Below are positions 24,914-36,049 of a stretch of 38,303 nucleotides of DNA, piece after piece. The notes under the pieces were generated by a model. That model did no database searches. It was not told the origin of the DNA and was given only the letters and a program-made list of their open reading frames with translations. The translations under genes were made by a program, and so were the position numbers. The stretch comes from Balamuthia mandrillaris (taxonomy: Eukaryota; Discosea; Longamoebia; Balamuthiidae). The DNA is taken from positions 5,001-43,303 of the forward strand of contig JAVKOQ010000402.1 in the NCBI GenBank assembly GCA_031835245.1, written 5' to 3'. The stretch's first letter is position 1. The number at the start of each line of letters is the position of its first letter.

Positions 24914-27900
24914 TCATGGATAGACCTCGCTCATGAGAAGCACCACCAGAGCCGACCATCCCGTAAAAGGATGCGAACGTTGCCCCATCCCCGTCTTTGG
25001 ATGGTATTGCTCCCACACATACCCCGTTTGTTGATACACCTTTTATTTTGTTGTTAGAAAGAAAGAAAACGAAGGGAAGGAAAAGGTGAAAGAGATAAAA
25101 ACATTACCTTGAACATATTTTCCACGATATTGTGCCGCAACTCCTCATAGATCTGCCTGGCAAGCTCCCGATAGGGCCCTTCCTCCCTCGCATAGCGCCC
25201 ATGCAACACGCGCAACGCCAGATAGTTTATGTTCAACCAAATGGGTCCTTTCCAATAGTTCTCCCCATCTCCGAACAACTCATCGGAGAGGGAGAGAGAG
25301 CGCAGCCCAAACTCCGACCAGAGGTGTTGGGGGTCGTGTAGGGCCTCCAACGTGCGGATGAGGTGAGGAGAGTCACAGGGGATGAGCCCAAGCAGGAAAG
25401 GAAAGAGGTTGACGTAGCCCACGTGCTCGGCGTGCGTTACGGTGTAATGCGGTTCTGCCTCCGTTTCTACATCAGATTCTACTTGTTGGAAGGAAATGAC
25501 GTCGCAGTAGGTTCCTGTATTAGGATTCCAGTGCAGTTCTGAATGTTTTCATTTGATAGCGAAGTATCTATGAGTAGAAGGTAGAAAGAAAACGAAAAGA
25601 AAAAACCGAGAGTATCCCAGAGAAAAAATTTTCTCTGTAGGAAAAAGGCGTCTGCAAAACAATATCATAAGCATATTACCTTCCAAGCTCCGGAGATAGC
25701 GTTGGTAGTTTTGGCGGAAGGGTTGCGGGTCCTTATTGACTAGCTCCGCCAAGTCCGCAATCACCGCCGAATAATATGCCATCCAACTCAACAGATCCAC
25801 ATGCAACTCTTGATCCGATGGTTTACGTGCTCGTGGGTAGTCATCCAATCCTTCGTATAAAAGAAACAAATGGATAAGGTTACATTCTGCTTTCTTTTAC
25901 CACAGCAAAGCAACGATATAAAGGAATCATAAAGAAACAGCGTAGCCGCGTACCCGAAGTAAGTGTATGGTTTTCAGTTCTACCACGCCACCGAAAAGTA
26001 TCAGGAATAGCACCGGACTGCGTTCTTAGGAACCAGTTGTAGTTTCTCTCAAGGTACGGGTAGATATTCGTGAGAAACGCCAGTCGAGCTCCAAAGGTAC
26101 TTCCATCATCATCGCTCTTCGCAATTGTGGTTGTCGTCATCATTGTGGATGTTTGATGCTGAAGCAGTTCTGCAGAAGATACAGAAGCAAGACCTTGTGC
26201 TTCGTGGGAAGAAGATTCTTGTTTCTCTTTCAAGGCATCTGAGACAGCAGTTATGAGATGACGTATTGGGAAGAGAAGGGTTGGTGGATTGGCGAAAATG
26301 GGGTTCTGTGGTTGAAACTCTTGTGGAACCTTGTTTTGTTTTTAGAGTAAGCTACAGTCAATATCTTACGCAGGGTATCTTTCATGAAAGATAAGTTGAG
26401 AGATGGTTTAGGGACCTTGCTACGAGCTTCGCTGCCTAGGATTTGTTCTCTTGCTATCCATCCGTTCTCGTCCATCATATTCAACCAATGGCCCAAAACA
26501 TCTCGTCTATTCTTACAAATAATTAGCAACAAACTTCATAAGAAAAACAAAATAAAAAACCAAACAAAACAACACAAAACAAAACAAAAAATAAGGAAGA
26601 AACGCACGTAATAGATTCTTCCCAAGGCAAAACCAACAGTTGGTGAAAGCCTTCATCCCAAAGGAAGCCTCTCGGGAAGAAAGGTCTTGATGGCACTGCC
26701 GAGTACAACACATGTGGTGGCGAAAAGGCATACCGCTTTCTTGCCTGCGGCGAGGTTGCAGTATTATCTTCTTCTACTATGATGCCTCTGCCAGAGAAAT
26801 AACCGATGCCACCGACGAGGTTGCTGAACGTTGCCATTGCAAAGTCTCTTTGTTGGGGAGAGTACTGTGGTTGCCGTTGTTGAAGCTGAAAGACTTCCTC
26901 GAAGCGATCTTCGAACTGGCGTCTGGCTGACATTAAGGTGGAGGTCAAGGAAGAGCCAGTCATGGCTGCCACTATGTCATCATCTAAGGAGGGAGCTTTT
27001 TTGGATGGCTTGGCGGTTGCTGAGTCATATGACTCTCCGCTCTCATGGGAAAGGAAGACCAAGTCGAACTGACGGATTAGGCACAGAGCATTAATAAGAA
27101 AGAAGGAGGAGGATGAAAAAAAAAAAAAGAATAAGAACAAAGGAACTCAAAAGATAATTACGAACAAGACAGCATTCTTACCTCAAAAGGAAGTGTAAAA
27201 ATCCGTTGAATCACAAAGACATTGCTCCCTTCCTCAATTGTATTTGGCAATGTAGGAATAAGCCAGGGAGCATTTGCTGGAGCAGCCCATGCCGCATCAC
27301 CACCAGAGTTGGCGCGAGCTTTGAGGTGCTGGAGAAAGAGATTGGAGCGGGCCTGGTTCAACAGAGGTTGCACCACATCTTCCTTCACTCGCCATATTTG
27401 TTCTCCTCCGTCCTTGTCATCCCAGCGCACACCGACAAAGTGGATGCGATCCAAGTTTGGCGAGCCCTTCACTTTTGGAAGATGCGCTGGTGGTTCTGCG
27501 TACTCGTTTTTTTCATCTATGGAAGGAGACAATAAGAAGAAGAAGAAGAACAAGAAGAACAAGAAGAACAAGAACAAGAAGAGCGTATGAGAGAGCGAGC
27601 GAGAGAGAGAAGGCGAGTTTGCACAAACCTTCCTTGAAAAGAAAAGAAAAGCTTCCTAGCTCCTGAGTGAAGCCTTGCACATGAACATCTCTCCGGCTGA
27701 TGCCCATTTTCTTTGCTTGTTTTCCTGGAAGAGAAAGCGAGCCTCCTTCAGGTACGGTAAAATAGTACAGCACAGACACCAAGTTTGGTTGTTCTTGCCC
27801 TGCTGGTGCCGAAGGGCTGAGTTTCTCTCCTGAAATGCGAACGCTCCATGCTCCTCCTTTAAGGAACAAAGGTCCCATCAGAACAGTTCATCATAGAGAA

Positions 27901-28582
27901 GGGAGAGAAGGAGGAAGTAGCGAGGATAGACGAAGAGAGCAAGAGAAATCACCGAAACGAGAAGCAGAAAGGAGAGGCGAGAGGAGGGAGAGCAGAGAGA
28001 AGGAACAGCACGAAGAAGAGAAGAAAGCAAAGAGAGAGCATGAGGAGAACTAAACGAACCATGCTTGCCAGGTTTGTATTTCATGAAGGAGGTGCGCAGG
28101 GACACGCCACAGCGAGGGTCCTCGATCTCCTGCTCCCCAAAGTGTGTGCCGTTGTGTCTCCGCCACCCATAACGCCTCATGCCGTCCCCTTGCTCACAGC
28201 TATGTCGAACCTCTGCCATGCGTGCAAGCAGCAATGAATCATCAACACACACTCACAAAAAAAAAAAAAAAAGAGGAAGCAAAAAACAAAGAAAAGACAA
28301 ACCAAGTCTAGGCTGAAGCGGGTCGAACCACATCAAGCCAGTCAAAGGGGAGGAGGGCGAGCGCGCCCTCGTGCCAAAGTAGAGGTTGGAGCGGTAGGTC
28401 CCCCAGTACAGCTGCTCCTCCCACGACGGGTCCGTTTGCGTGAGCCCACCGCTGCTGCTTGTTGTTGCTGCTGCCGCCGCCGCCTCCGCAGCTGCTGCAA
28501 GAGACAACACGACCGCCGCCATCAGCACGCAAAAGAGCGGGAGGGGCTCCGACAACAACAACAGCGTTGCTTTGCTTCTCAT
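24914..28582 (-). CDS. MOGS: Mannosyl-oligosaccharide glucosidase (ER glucosidase I)
   Basis: GH63 enzyme that removes the outermost alpha-1,2-glucose from Glc3Man9GlcNAc2 on new glycoproteins in the ER lumen. Ten exons on the minus strand: 28582-28303, 28212-28060, 27856-27629, 27516-27182, 27068-26608, 26506-26416, 26329-25954, 25850-25680, 25538-25108, 25039-24914 (TGA), about 883 residues (human 837). A hydrophobic signal-anchor spans residues 7-36. Then [26 protein letters not shown], the catalytic-domain motifs [74 protein letters not shown] and [17 protein letters not shown]. Near the end are [20 protein letters not shown] and [13 protein letters not shown]. The acidic residues of WDEGFH and the YWKGPIW loop are the expected active-site region. 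A Ser/Thr/His-rich insertion (residues ~[11 protein letters not shown] to [11 protein letters not shown]) interrupts exon 7. Confidence 0.95.
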
Positions 28583-28912
28583 CTTTTTTTTTGTTTCATA
28601 TCTCGTAGGGGCGAACTGAGAAAGCTCAACCTACGAGGATTTCCAAATGAACGCGGGATCGAACCTTACCCGAAGCAATGATCATTTTTGAGTAAAAAGT
28701 ATTTCAACCTCGGAGAAGCTGAATTAACATCTGGCTCGTATGGCCATTGTTTGGAGGCTATTACGATGTTGACGTACCTATTATCAAGCACCACGAACGA
28801 ACCTTACCGATAGCAACTATTTTTTTTATAATTTTAAAAACAATCGGGTTGCGAGATCGAACCGTATCGAATGCAGTAATTTTTTTCTAAACGAAAAGAA
28901 AGAAAACAAAGA
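28583..28912. promoter_or_regulatory. Bidirectional promoter MOGS / HEAT protein
   Basis: A 330-bp spacer between divergent starts. Three related copies of a motif of about 30 bp lie at 28656-28690, 28791-28829 and 28849-28887, each with CGAACCTTA (CGAACCGTA in the third), then CGA-AGCA and a T run. On the minus strand copies 1 and 3 read GGTTCGATC(C/T)C, like a Pol III B box. An inverted repeat, CTCGTAGG / CCTACGAG, is at 28604-28638. There is no GTCGAC, so this promoter is of another type than those at 5.3, 9.8 and 16.5 kb. Confidence 0.55.
28656..28887 (-). repeat. Three dispersed copies of a CGAACCTTA-containing motif
   Basis: Copies at 28656-28690, 28791-28829 and 28849-28887. Shared order on the plus strand: (A/T)CGAACC(T/G)TA, CGA, GCAA or GCAG, AT and a run of five to eight T. 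Copies 2 and 3 are exactly 60 bp apart. Confidence 0.65.
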
Positions 28913-30003
28913 ATGGAGGAAGCGTTTCTCATCAGAGAGGTACCGGAGGCAACCACTGGAGGAGGCTCTCAAAAGGACGACGTCGTAGTACCGCTAGGAA
29001 AAGCGTTGGTGGTGCTGTTGGATGCGGACGACCAAAGCTGGGCAGAGGCCACTTCTCAGCCCTACTCTTTTTGTACGTGGTTTGCGCATCAATCATGATG
29101 GAGAAATAAGGACTGAAATACAATGCTTCCTCTCTCTCTCTCTCTCTCTCTCACTCTTGGGAAAAACGAGTAGCAAAGGTAGCTCGTGCTTTGACCTCCA
29201 TTTGCCAAGTTGTTGGAAGCGGCGCAGAGCAGGAGAGCAGCATCCAGCGACTGTGCATGCCACTCTTGGACCACGTTTGCTTCTCCCTCCTTTGTTCTCT
29301 CGTTACCTTTCTCTTTCTCTCTCTCTCTCTTTCTCTCTCTCTCTCCTCACGTTCTCTTCTTTTTCTTGCTCTCTTCTCACTCGTTCTCCTCGCACTCATT
29401 CTCTCTTCTCTCTTCTCTCTTCTCTCTCTTGTTCTCTCTCAAAACCTCTGCTTTCTCGTCCTCTCGTTCCTCGTTTCTCACTCTGTCCATTCTTTCATTC
29501 ATTCCTTACAGTTGAAGAACACTTCCGCAACGACAACACAGAAGAAAAGGGCTCAGCGAATGTTAGAGTGGTTGATCGCTTCCTATCCAACCTCCACAAC
29601 AGCTGCATTGCTTCGTCTCTTTCATCATCACGTCTCCTCCACTGGAGAAGCAGAAGAAGCAATAACTTCCTCTTCCTCATCGTCATCGGGTCACATCAAG
29701 TTTCAAAGATTGGCCATCGCGACCACCATTCAAAACTATGTTCAAACTGCGATAACAAACTTTCAACAGCAGCATAAACTCGCTTCAAAAGCAACGTCTG
29801 ACAACGTCAACAGCAAAAAGATAAAGACAGAAGACCGTATTGGAAAAGTGGTGGAAGTGTCGTCGTTCAGTGCTAGAAAAGAGGAAGAAGAGAAGGAAGG
29901 AGAACGAGAACGAGAACAAGTGCAATCACTTAGCAGAAGATTAAGAGTGATTTTACCGTTCCTTCCAGCATTGCTGCGTTGTGTCATTCATGATAGGTAC
30001 ACA

Positions 30004-30035
<32 letters not shown>

Positions 30036-30583
30036 CCTCCCTCCCTCCCCAAAGAATCTTCATGTTGGTAACCTCTCACTGAGATATTGTCTGTTTCTTT
30101 CGTTGTTTCTCTTTCTCATCGCTCGTTCACTTCGCAAGTGCAAAGAAAGGGACCGTAAGGCTTCCGACAAGGCTTACTGTGACTGCTTCCGATTGCTTTC
30201 TTTGCATAGTGCATGGCTTAGCCTTGTTGACACAACACATGCAGCATGCGAAGATGAAGCGCAAACTTAAAGTAGAAATGATAGGTCCATCCTGTGATAG
30301 TCAGTGGACCCCCATCTCTGCGCTATGGGGCTCTCTTGACATGCTAGACGATCTATGCAGAGAATTGAAAGCGGTTGGTCTCGTTCGTTTATTTTGTTTT
30401 TGTTTTGAATGTTGTCCTATAATTCCGATGCTCTTGTTTTTTTTTTTTGATACAGTGGTACAAAGAACAGCGACCTCTGTTTACAGCTGGCTTAGATTAC
30501 TTTAATGCTGAAATCACAAAGCTCAAGGATGGAAGGCACATTGCAATGATTAGTTCTCGTACGTGCTGCAAACTATCTGCTGA

Positions 30584-30619
<36 letters not shown>

Positions 30620-33600
30620 GTTGGATTTTTTCAATTCCGTTTTAAAATACAGAGGAAGTAGAGCCTCTTCAAGCAATGCTCGCTTGGTATTGCTCTTTCT
30701 TTGCTCCTTGCCTCATGGAGTTTCCTCAACGAACGCGTTCACAACTCCTGCTAGAGACGCATCGTCTTTTGTCCCAGTTGCAGGTCCATTTTCGTCCTCG
30801 TGTTGTTTCTTTCTCTTTGTTTTGTCGTTTCATTCTTACTCTTTCTCTTTCATTTGCATCAACTTTACCCTTGCCAAATTAAACCCACAGGATCCGGCTA
30901 TAGTTACAAAGGAAGAATTCGATACACCGATGGCCGGACTCAGCTTAAGCGGCCTTTGTTTGCTTTTGGGTAGATTGGATAAGCTGACCTTTCGTAAGGT
31001 AACAATAAAACTACGAGCTCAAATTTATGGCAATGTTTTCAAGCAGCTTTACGCCCCCGACGAAAGGATACACACCCTCGCTATACAAATTGTCCAAAAG
31101 GTAGTTATTATCGCTATTCTTTTGTTTTTCTTTTTAGTAAGCTCTGCTTTCCTCTCTTGTTAATCTTTGATGCTTTTACCATTGCGTTATTTTGCCCATC
31201 ATTGATATTTGGTAGGAATTGAAATTATCAATAGACCCACGTAATGTGGATCTACTTGTGGACCCGCTCCTTTCATTGCTGGACACAAACGACAGCACTT
31301 CCACCGCCATTATAGGCTTCATTGCTGAGTTTGCAGCGTGGTAGAATCTCCCACCCTCTCTCTCCCTCTCCCTCTCTCTCTCTCTCCCTCTCTCTCTCTC
31401 TTGCTCTTTATATTTCTTTTCTGTATCTGTCTTGTCCTTGCTTAGAAAATGTGTAGCAATCCAGAGAGAATGCTAGACCAAGTTTTCAAGCGACTGGATT
31501 CCACGAACCAAGACCAACGAAACTTTGCATTGAAAATACTGGCAGAGATATTCAAAGTGAATCAGAAACTAGCCTACACTAACGAAAAATTAGGGTACCT
31601 TCTCTTTCATTTCCCGCTTCCCTCTCTGCTTCTGTGCTTCTATTCTCCATCTTAAACCTCGGTTTTATTTTCTTTGCGGTTTTCTTACTTTTCTTACTTT
31701 TGTGCGCAGGCACCTCTTAGCCAATCAGCTTCTGGAAAGATTGTACGTGGTATTTCTCTTCTTATGTAACAGATTGTATTCATAGCTTACTCCTATTGGT
31801 TTATTAGACACGATACGGAGTTATCACTTCGTGTGGAGGCTGCCAATTTGTTTGCTCACCTAGGCATGTACCTTTTTCTTTTACTCGCGTCTTCTCTCTC
31901 TCTCTCTCTCTCTCTTCTCTTCTCTTCTCTTCTCTTCTCTTCTCTTCTCTTCTCTTCTCTTCTCTTCTCTTCTCTTCTCTTCTCTTCTTCTTCTTCTCTT
32001 CTCTTCTCTTCTCTTCATCGTTCTCTTCATCGTTCTCTTCTTCATCGTTCTCTTCATCGTTCTCTTCTCTTCATCGTTCTCTTCATCGTTCTCTTCTCTT
32101 CTCTTCTCTTCATCGTTCTCTTCTCTTCTCTTCTCTTCTCTTCTCTCTTCTCTCTCCCTCTCTCTCTCTCTCTTCTCTCTCCCTCCCAATATGTTCTTAA
32201 TATGTTCTTCTTACACTAAAACAAAACTACAGATGCAGCATTTATTATCCCCCCTCTTTGTAGGTTGGTGTATCACCGAGACGCCAAAGTACGATCCGCC
32301 GCTGATGTTGCAATTGTATCTCTTTTGGAAAACCACAAAGACATCTGCTCGGCAGCTTTGGTTTTGTTGGATTGCCTTAGGTACATTCTTCTTGTTTTCT
32401 GGCTTGCATTCCATTGTTTCTTTTGTTACCCTCTTGCCTCTCATCATATTTCTGACATAATGAATTAATAATACGTAACGTAGGAGCTTCAATGATGCTT
32501 CTGCTGCGATTGTGGTCCCGCAAAATCCTGGCGATATTGGGAAAACATCTATTGGGTCTACCCAAAAGCAAAAAACCGATTTCAGTGAGAGAGTGTTCCG
32601 GCTAATTCCGAAATGGGCTGCCAAGGTCGCCACGCCTCTCCTCTTCATTCTTCTTTCTTTTCATCTCTCATTCTTGTCCTATTTCTTGTTATAATGTTTA
32701 TCACAGTTACCACCTCACGTATGGCCGCAGCTCATCTCTATGTCGGTAGAAAAAGTGTTTGCTGCTCCAGAAGATACCATTCTAGTGTCATTTATGCGTT
32801 GCATTGGTCCTTTCATGGGCCCTCACTTAGTCTCGTTCTTGCCTCTCGTCATCCAGAAAATTAGAGATCGACCTGAGTAAGTATACTTTTCGCCTTTGAT
32901 TTTCTTAAAATAATAGATGTCCTTCTCCTCCTCCGTCTTCTTCTCCTTCTCCTTCTGTTCTTGCTGTTAACCTCTTCGATTGAAACAAATATCAAAAAAA
33001 AGGTTACCAACAGATCTTGATAACATGGCCCCTGAGGATCGCATGCTCATATGGAAAGAAATAATGTTTGAACGGATAAGCCCGTTGTTGGTTCTGAGAG
33101 TGGTACCCTATCATTCCTTTCCACCATTGGCAAGCTCTACAATGGAACAAAGAGATGACTCGGAAGAAGAGCAAGTACGACAATACATTCGAAATCTTAC
33201 GGAACTCTTGTTGAATAGGTAATGATCTCTCTCTCTCTCTCTCTCTCTCTTTTCGAGATGGATTCTAAACCAATATGCGCACAATAATAGTATGAATGAT
33301 GACTTTGATAAAGTAAGTAAACTATCAGCTGAAGTTTGCAGCTTCTTCGATCCAAGCTACGCGATAGATGCTGTCTTGGACCGTTTTGCTTCTTATCATC
33401 GATTTCTTCAACAACTATGCAACGAAAGCAACAAAACAACCTTTGCAGAGGAAGAGCACACCGAAGCCGTCAAGCGAACTAAAATTCATCTCTTCTACTT
33501 TGTGAATGCATTGATGCTTCATGGCAAGGTTATGGAGAGTTGGGCTTCTCGTCTGTTACCTCTCGTCTACAAGTCGTTCCGCTGTTGCACTTTTCTTCTT

Positions 33601-34742
33601 ATGACGACGAATTCTTCGGTTGCTTCAGAGTTGGCGAATCTCGTGCTTGGATGTATTGACTGTTTGGGAGTGATCCTTCGAATAGGCGCAGAGCAACCAC
33701 ATAAATCTTCTTCGTCTACGTCCTCCTCCTTGAAGGGTACCTCGCTTTTAGAGAAGACAACCAGGATACAGGAAATCGAGAAAGGAAAGGAAAAAATGAC
33801 GACAAAGACCAAAGGAAACGAAGAGAAGCCACTAATGCCAACCACGGAAGAGGAGCTGACCAACTTTTCATCATTGTTTCCATGGTTGTTAAGCCAGCTG
33901 GAGGCTAAGAAAGGGGATGACGGTGCGATTCATCCTGATGTATCTCAGAGTACGTTTCTTCTTGTTATTCATTTTGATTATCTTTTCTGTTTTGTGCTCT
34001 CTTCCTTCATATTTCTTATTTTCTTGCACTTTCTCTCGGTGAAGAGTTACGAGTGGGCATCATCCAAGCATTCATCTTCGCCATCAAAAGCCTGCCTCTG
34101 GCTGCTCTGATCTCTTTTGCTCGAGACCTCATCCATCCAATTCTACACCTTTATTTTGGACCAAATAGCAGAAGCAAGCAGGAGAACGTGATCATCATTG
34201 CCTCACCGTCTGCCGACATTGTCGATGTTGCAACCTCCACTGATGTTGATACTCAGATGGCTTATTTACAGGTACTTATTCCACGCTTTTTCTTTGCTGG
34301 TTTCTACTCTCTCTCTCTCTCTCTCTCTCTCCATCCGTTCACGTGCAACCATTCAAACAAACAGTTGCTCTTCACCATAACGTTCTACCTGAAAGGAGAC
34401 GTACGACCTTACAGCAACGATCTCCTGGAAGCAGCATTACACGCTCTAATCCAAAACAACAAACAAGATATTCGCATCGGAGGTTTAAAATTGTTAGGTG
34501 CTCTTATCGGCACTTTGGAAGATGTTTTGCTCGAGAACAGAGCAGTTCTTCCCTCTCTTCAACAGACTTTACAACACATCGTTCTTCATCCTCCTCATCA
34601 GGAAGAAAAAGAAACAGAGCAAGCAGGAATGAACAGCGAAAAGAAGAAGAGCACAAAGCAACTTGCAGAACAATTGTTGGTCACCGTAGAAAGCACTATT
34701 GCTGCTCTCGCCATCAGCCAATCCTCTTCATCTTCATTTTAA
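28913..34742 (+). CDS. Large conserved HEAT/ARM-repeat protein, function unknown
   Basis: All-helical protein of about 1230 residues. Eighteen exons: 28913-29072, 29171-29274, 29512-29996, 30139-30373, 30456-30558, 30653-30783, 30891-31100, 31216-31340, 31457-31594, 31710-31742, 31808-31867, 32264-32380, 32484-32625, 32707-32876, 33003-33218, 33291-33949, 34045-34271, 34365-34742 (TAA). Frames join throughout. HEAT-like helix pairs include RVEAANLFAHLG, DAKVRSAADVAIVSLLENHK and GPHLVSFLPLVIQKI. The most distinctive block is EDRMLIWKEIMFERISPLLV, running on into LRVVPYHSFPPLASS; I recall a similar block in an uncharacterised plant ARM-repeat protein (At3g57570-like), but cannot check this. Linkers in exons 3 and 16 are charged, low-complexity. 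No targeting signal, membrane span or catalytic motif is visible. Exons 2, 9 and 10-11 are the weakest borders. Confidence 0.7.
31891..32187 (+). repeat. CTCTT / TTCATCGTTCTC compound minisatellite in a HEAT-gene intron
   Basis: About 300 bp: (CT)n, then (TCTCT)n pentamers, then mixed units TCTCTTCATCGT repeated about eight times, then CT again. It fills the intron between exons 11 and 12 (31868-32263) and is pyrimidine-only apart from the CATCG breaks. It contains no AG on the sense strand, so it offers no false acceptor. Confidence 0.95.
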
Positions 34743-34777
34743 TTACAAAAAAGAAGAAAGAAAGAAAGAGAATAAAG
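34743..34777. other. 35-bp convergent spacer HEAT gene / PIGX
   Basis: Only 35 bases part the TAA of the HEAT gene from the TGA (complement) of PIGX. An AATAAA on the plus strand at 34771-34776 sits right at the PIGX stop; if it serves the HEAT gene, cleavage falls inside antisense PIGX coding sequence. Confidence 0.6.
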
Positions 34778-36049
34778 TCACCTATGCCACCACATCAACC
34801 CGAACAAACAAGAGGCAGCCAATGTGGTGACCAACAGGGTTACACCTTCCACGAACGGCCGCTCTTCCTTCCTTCCAACGGGTACTCTCACTGTCACCCG
34901 CAATCCTTCGTCTCCCTTCTCGTTTTGCTTACTTCCGTTTTCTTCCCCTTTCTCCTCTTCACGAGTAGATACACTCCTCCATGCTTCTTTCCATCCATCA
35001 TCCAACAACCTTTTCTCCACGACGCGAACTTCGTCATCCGAGATATCCCCGCTTTTTTCTTCTTCTTCATTCGCAACTTTAGCAAAGATGGAGGAGAGAT
35101 TAGGGTGAAGATGGGTGTTGTGTTCTTCATTTTGGGGGACGAAGAAATAGAAGAGACGAAGAGGAGGAGATATCAGGAAGGAGTGATATCCATCTTCTTC
35201 TTGCGGATGAGCAGAAGTAGGGAAGGAAGGAGAAGAAAGTTGAGGAGGTTGATAGCGAAGATGGATTGGAAGGGCAATGGAGCCATGCAGTTGATACCTG
35301 AAAGAAAAAACGAAGGAAGATGAAAGATAGGAAGAATAATGAGCAAGTAGGAAGAGGAAAGAAGGAATGAAAGAAGAGGGCCTACAGAAAAATAGAAGAA
35401 CAAGAGAGAGCACGACCACTGAGAACAAGAAGAAGAGGAAGAAAACGACAACGACAAACTAGACGTACGCGTCTTCACTGTTCTCCACGACTGTGTTGAG
35501 TTCTGCTCTAAAGTTCTCTCTCTCTCCAGACTCTAGCCGCAACACTGACTCCCCCTCTCCTGGAGACAAAGAGAGCGGAGGGCTCCGAACGAGGACCAAG
35601 TTGGAGGTGGCGGCAGGGTGCGAGGCCGCCTTCTCCAGGTCGTACTGTCGCAGCACCTCCACAGAGGGTCCAGAGAAGAGCCGTTCCATCTCTCTCACTT
35701 GAAAGAGGTCCACAAACAGGTCGGCGGAAAATTTCTCCTCCAACAGCAGCCAAAGGGAGAGAGAGGAGGACTTCTTGGAGGAAAGGGCGGAGCAGAGGAG
35801 GGTAAAGTTGGTGCGAAGGTCGCGATGGAAGCCGGTGCCCACCGTCTCTCGAGAGAGGCGAGCGACTCGACACGATGGCTCTGGTTTGGAAGGGTGTGCC
35901 TCAGCAGCGTTACGATGAAGATTCGTGGCAGCCACGAAGGTGGAATGCGATGTTAACATAGACAGTAAGAAAAGAAGCAAAAGAGGAAAAGTATATGGAG
36001 GTCCATGCGGACAGAAGCGTTGGCCAAAATGATGCAAAGTCGCACTCAT
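34778..36049 (-). CDS. PIGX: GPI mannosyltransferase I subunit PIG-X / Pbn1
   Basis: ER membrane partner of PIG-M, needed to stabilise the enzyme that adds the first mannose to GPI anchors. Two exons on the minus strand: 36049-35469 and 35297-34778 (TGA), 366 residues (human about 258). An N-terminal signal peptide covers about residues 1-41 (hydrophobic core TFPLLLLFLLSML). Family marks: GTGFHRDLRTNFTLL (PIG-X has GFHRDL), SADLFVDLFQVREMERLF, then YQLHGSIALPIHLRYQPPQ, which matches the F-LPVHLRYH motif of the family, and a C-terminal span after RVPVGRK, VEGVTLLVTTLAASCLFGLM, as in human PIGX VPVG followed by VTLLITIL. A charged, Glu/Lys-rich lumenal insertion in exon 2 explains the extra length. 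Divergent from the LARP gene. Confidence 0.88.

Noticed and set aside
28640-28890. tRNA gene or genes suggested by GGTTCGATCCC on the minus strand
   Set aside because: No A box at the right distance, no acceptor stem pairing and no anticodon arm could be built around any of the three copies.
29022-30270. Long Ser/Leu-rich plus-strand open frames over the start of the HEAT gene
   Set aside because: They read through CT-rich introns; only the parts matching exons 2 to 4 are supported by splice phase.
31833-32219. Open frame rich in Ser/Leu/Phe and its Glu/Arg-rich antisense
   Set aside because: Translation of the CTCTT minisatellite in an intron of the HEAT gene.
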